Below, one piece after another: positions 5,750-7,968 of a DNA stretch of 7,968 nt. The DNA is from an uncultured Bacilli bacterium (lineage in GTDB: Bacteria > Bacillota_I > Bacilli_A > RF39 > UBA660), in the NCBI GenBank assembly GCA_934101745.1, contig CAKOSD010000041.1, forward strand, positions 1-7,968, written 5' to 3'. The notes below the pieces were generated by a model that had not been told where the DNA came from, did no database searches, and saw nothing but the letters and a program-made list of their open reading frames with translations. The stretch's first letter is position 1. Each line of letters begins with the position of its first letter. The translations under genes and the position numbers were made by a program.

Positions 5750-6523
5750 TTATTTGATAATATGACGAAGAGTGCTAATAGCACTTTTTTCAATTCTCGA
5801 AACTTGGGCTTGACTAATATTTAAAGTGGCCGCTATTTCTTCTTGCGTTTTCCCCATAACATACCTGTCCTCTAAAATTATTTGTTCGCGTTGTTTTAAA
5901 CTAGTTAGGGCTTTTCTTAAAGTAAGTAATAAATCTTTATCTTTATCGAAACTCTTATCGGCAAGTTTATCACATAAATAAATGGTATCGCCTCCGTCAT
6001 TATAAATTGGTTCAAAAATACTTACCGGCGCTACTAAGGAGTCCATCGCTCCTTTTATATCATATAAACTAAGATTTAAAGCCTTACCAATATCTTGCCA
6101 AGAAGGTTCTCTATCATGTTCTTTTAAATACTCTTCTTTAAATTTTAAAATCCGATAAGCATTATCTTTAATCCCTCTACTAACTCTTAAGGAAGTATTA
6201 TCTCTAATATATCTTCTAATTTCTCCCATAATAAGAGGTACAGCGTAAGTTGAAAATAGACAATTATAGTTAATATCAAAATTATCTACGGCTTTTATAA
6301 GGCCTACACAACCGATTTGAAATAAATCATCAACATTATACTTACTTTTATCAAAACGTTGGACTATGGATAAAACAAGGCGTAAATTACCATTGACTAA
6401 GGCATCTTTACATAAAGTATTTCCTTCATGCATTTTAATAAATAATTCTTTCATTTCTTCATTAGTTAGTGTTTTTAGACTACTCGTTTTAATACCTGCA
6501 ATATCTACTTTATATCTTCCCAT
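5750..6523 (-). CDS. sigG: RNA polymerase sporulation sigma factor SigG
   Basis: 257 residues (B. subtilis SigG has 260). SigG directs late gene expression in the forespore. The N-terminus GRYKVDIAGIKTSSLKTLTN (residues 2-21) follows the SigG pattern and separates it from SigF. Region 2 is about 40-108 (VNGNLRLVLSIVQRF, DLFQIGCVGLIKAVDNFD, FSTYAVPLIMGEIRRYIRDN), region 3 about 111-175 with RVSRG and the SIFEPIYNDGGD segment typical of SigF/SigG, and region 4 about 199-253 with helix-turn-helix KTQEEIAATLNISQAQVSRI (225-244). The ribosome site is AGGTGAT (6527-6533). In B. subtilis sigG precedes ylmA-ylmC; here ylmC follows after one inverted gene. No upstream spoIIGA or sigE is present; instead an unrelated gene pair ends with a terminator. 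No anti-sigma gene is visible in the window. Confidence 0.93.
   Translation of the reverse strand: MGRYKVDIAGIKTSSLKTLTNEEMKELFIKMHEGNTLCKDALVNGNLRLVLSIVQRFDKSKYNVDDLFQIGCVGLIKAVDNFDINYNCLFSTYAVPLIMGEIRRYIRDNTSLRVSRGIKDNAYRILKFKEEYLKEHDREPSWQDIGKALNLSLYDIKGAMDSLVAPVSIFEPIYNDGGDTIYLCDKLADKSFDKDKDLLLTLRKALTSLKQREQIILEDRYVMGKTQEEIAATLNISQAQVSRIEKSAISTLRHIIK
5768..5790 (+). terminator. Intrinsic terminator of the plus-strand membrane gene, inside sigG
   Basis: On the plus strand AGTGCT (5771-5776), loop AAT, AGCACT (5780-5785) form a perfect 6-base-pair stem, extendable to 9 with one G-T pair, ending in six T (5785-5790). It begins 19 bases after the stop codon of the plus-strand gene but lies within the last codons of sigG on the other strand. 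The opposite strand lacks a T tract after the stem. Confidence 0.6.
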
Positions 6524-6538
6524 AACATCACCTAACCA

Positions 6539-6568
6539 AATTATGGAAATTTTTCTAAGGTTTTATAC
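6539..6568 (-). promoter_or_regulatory. Candidate SigG-type (forespore) promoter of sigG
   Basis: On the minus strand GTATA (6564-6568), exactly 18 bases, then CATAATT (6539-6545). The B. subtilis SigG consensus is roughly G-H-ATR, 18 bases, CAT-W-M-TA, so only the last base of the -10 differs. This would let SigG drive its own gene. A caution is that the -10 is only 16 bases from the start codon, so transcription would begin at the ribosome site and leave an extremely short leader. Confidence 0.4.
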
Positions 6569-6587
6569 ATTTAAAATTAAAGAACCT

Positions 6588-6622
6588 AAAAAAAGTTATA
6601 AAACGTTTAATTTTACAACTTT
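6588..6622 (-). terminator. Intrinsic terminator overlapping the stop codon of the 288-residue gene
   Basis: A 12-base-pair stem (6592-6603 with 6611-6622; 11 Watson-Crick pairs and one G-T, 7-base loop) is followed on the minus strand by seven T in total (complement of 6588-6594). The upstream arm contains the last codons and the TAA stop (6613-6615) of the gene. It separates that gene pair from sigG. Confidence 0.8.
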
Positions 6623-7479
6623 CTAACCAGCCTTTTTTGAGCAGCCGTATCTATCATGATTCGTATGTTCTTTTCATATTGGCTATACTCTTCAACATTA
6701 GCCTTAACATCTTCGGTAATCTTTTCATCATCCAAATTTGTATCTAATATTTCTTCAATCTTTTTATCAATTGAATTTTTAAGTTGTTGTTCTAAATGGT
6801 TTTGCTTATTATCAGAAACTTGCTTTTCATTATTAGCCTCTTGTATTTTTACCATTTCTTCAATTTTTAAGTAAGCATTTAACTGTATTTTAGCAAGTCT
6901 AGAGTAGCACTCTTGGCGTTTAAAAAATGCTAAATCTAAGTCATGGGTTTCTTCGGGACTAATTTTTGCGTAGGTGTAAGTTATTTCTCTAATTTGGGCT
7001 AAATCACTTTGATAGCCAGGATACTTAGCAGCAATAATATAATCGATAAGATTATTAACATAGTTTAAAAACAAATTTTCTTCTTTGCTATCAGAAACAT
7101 TAATATAGGTTCTGGTTTTATTTATTTCAGCCTCTAACGTTTTTTTGATTTCTTCAATGCGTTTAGAAGCCTTTTCATCATTATTTTTTTCTACTATGGC
7201 GGTAATTACTGCTGATATAGGAAATGATGAAAAAAGCCAAGCAATGGTAAGAGCAAATTTAACTGCGGGCTTTGTTTTTGAACTGTAAAGAAAAAGGGAA
7301 TTATATCTATGTCTGTACCAAAATTCATTTTTTAAAACATTATTATAACAAATTAAGGCTTCTTCTTTGGTAGAACAATATCCTTTTATTAGAAAATTTT
7401 CAACAACATGCCATTCTTCAACAGTACAATTATTTCCGGCGTGAGTACCAAGTAAATCAAGTTCTGTTACCAATTCCAT
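6613..7479 (-). CDS. Uncharacterised helical protein with one hydrophobic segment and a KYPGYQSDL motif
   Basis: 288 residues, ATG at 7477-7479 with AGAAGTGAT as ribosome site. I do not recognise the family. The N-terminal part (1-70) is polar and rich in aromatic and charged residues (CTVEEWHVVENF, NEFWYRHRYN). Residues about 73-96 form a hydrophobic segment (KFALTIAWLFSSFPISAVIT) that looks like a membrane helix. From about 97 on it is charged and probably alpha-helical or coiled coil, with AKYPGYQSDL at 151-160 and a Gln/Asn/Lys/Glu-rich part at about 210-250. The shared block with the upstream gene's product starts near 105 and runs to about 215. It lies 6 bases after that gene in the same frame and ends in a strong terminator, so the two are probably co-transcribed and paralogous. 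A membrane-anchored helical role is inferred only. Confidence 0.8.
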   Translation of the reverse strand: MELVTELDLLGTHAGNNCTVEEWHVVENFLIKGYCSTKEEALICYNNVLKNEFWYRHRYNSLFLYSSKTKPAVKFALTIAWLFSSFPISAVITAIVEKNNDEKASKRIEEIKKTLEAEINKTRTYINVSDSKEENLFLNYVNNLIDYIIAAKYPGYQSDLAQIREITYTYAKISPEETHDLDLAFFKRQECYSRLAKIQLNAYLKIEEMVKIQEANNEKQVSDNKQNHLEQQLKNSIDKKIEEILDTNLDDEKITEDVKANVEEYSQYEKNIRIMIDTAAQKRLVRKL

Positions 7480-7485
7480 ATTAAA

Positions 7486-7968
7486 TCACTTCTTTCTATT
7501 TAAAGTTAGCCCTTGTCCTTTATCACTAAAATCACTAGTAAAATCTATATCATATTTGGGGTTATCATCGATATTTAAAGTATCCAATTTTCTATCAACA
7601 ATATTTTGAATCTGATAATTAATTTCTTTACTCCTTTGATAAAACTTTATTTTATTTTCAATATCAAGGTCCATAATTTTTTTAAATATTGCTACTTTTT
7701 CGGCTACGGTTAATATTTTTTTAGACTTAATATCTTTAACATATTGATGTGCAATATTTTGTAATTCATATAAATCACTTTGGTAGCCGGGATATTTTAC
7801 TTGGGCGATTGTATCTAAAGTACTAGAAATTTCTCTGATGATTTCATCATCTCTTTGATAAATATCTTTTACTTGTTCTTTTAATTGATTTTCAAGTTCA
7901 GATAAAATAGTTTTTGCCTCTTTATGCTTTTTAATACTAATTATTTTATTGACCACTCTATAAAGAAT
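7486..7968 (-). CDS. Uncharacterised helical protein with KYPGYQSDL motif, N-terminus cut by window edge
   Basis: The frame is open to the right edge (160 codons plus a TGA stop at 7486-7488). A GTG at 7954-7956 could be a start, but no ribosome site precedes it and the frame continues upstream (ILYRVV), so I treat the gene as truncated by the window. The visible part is highly charged and probably alpha-helical: a helix at about 8-48, the block VKYPGYQSDLYELQNIAHQY (57-76), a second helical part to about 130, and a polar tail (DFTSDFSDKGQGLTLNRKK). The KYPGYQSDL block and flanking helices match the next gene, suggesting tandem duplication; the missing N-terminus may hold an equivalent hydrophobic segment. 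Function unknown. Confidence 0.75.
   Translation of the reverse strand: MLYRVVNKIISIKKHKEAKTILSELENQLKEQVKDIYQRDDEIIREISSTLDTIAQVKYPGYQSDLYELQNIAHQYVKDIKSKKILTVAEKVAIFKKIMDLDIENKIKFYQRSKEINYQIQNIVDRKLDTLNIDDNPKYDIDFTSDFSDKGQGLTLNRKK

Noticed and set aside
5770..5778. GAGTGCTAA, an exact half of the CIRCE heat-shock operator
   Set aside because: The partner half-site at 9 bases is absent; the bases form a terminator hairpin inside sigG.
6366..6626. 86-codon plus-strand open frame over the start of sigG
   Set aside because: It runs antisense to a clearly conserved sigma factor, through the sigG promoter and a terminator, without a ribosome site.
6656..6874. 72-codon plus-strand open frame, serine-rich
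   Set aside because: Antisense shadow of a charged helical stretch in the 288-residue gene; the Ser/Phe-rich composition is what reversed Glu/Lys codons give.
4604..7488. Mycoplasma-type genetic code with TGA as tryptophan
   Set aside because: All twelve tryptophan codons checked are TGG and conserved genes show no internal TGA; the two terminal TGA codons fit normal stops.

Overview
The window is AT-rich and densely packed, uses the standard bacterial code (all twelve tryptophans I checked are TGG; TGA ends two genes), and has strong Shine-Dalgarno sites, several of them AGGTGAT. The sporulation sigma factor SigG, a YlmC/YmxH-family protein and the order sigG - ylmC - lspA - rluD/ylyB point to the Bacilli side of the Firmicutes, probably a low-GC, reduced-genome, spore-forming or formerly spore-forming lineage. 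The species cannot be told from this window.

Left part (1-2135): two tandem, same-strand (minus) genes for J-domain (DnaJ-like) proteins with an uncharacterised helical C-terminal region. The first runs off the left edge. Each copy has its own promoter and Shine-Dalgarno site with the same geometry, and a hairpin terminator lies between them. They are nearly identical at the J domain and in part of the C-terminal region but strongly diverged in between. Only the second has a tyrosine-rich linker.

Middle (2198-3701): a GluP-type rhomboid intramembrane serine protease on the minus strand, closed by an intrinsic terminator. It is divergent from a small four-helix membrane protein on the plus strand, and their promoters appear to overlap.

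Centre-right (3696-6523): minus-strand ylmC - lspA - rluD, probably one operon (15-bp gap, then a 4-bp overlap), preceded by a divergent plus-strand gene for a three-helix membrane protein, and then by minus-strand sigG. In Bacillus subtilis the order sigG-ylmA-ylmC-...-lspA-ylyB is the tail of the division/sporulation cluster, so this looks like a shortened version with a small membrane-protein gene inserted in opposite orientation. A SigG-type promoter candidate precedes sigG. The plus-strand gene seems to end at a terminator hairpin inside the sigG coding sequence.

Right part (6588-7968): two minus-strand genes of unknown function, 6 bp apart, the upstream one running off the right edge. 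Their products share a strongly conserved KYPGYQSDL block in a helical region. A clear intrinsic terminator overlaps the stop codon of the second gene and separates the pair from sigG. This pair and the J-domain pair are the least explained parts of the window. No tRNA, rRNA, CRISPR array, transposase or phage gene was seen, and no gap over 300 bp lacks a gene.
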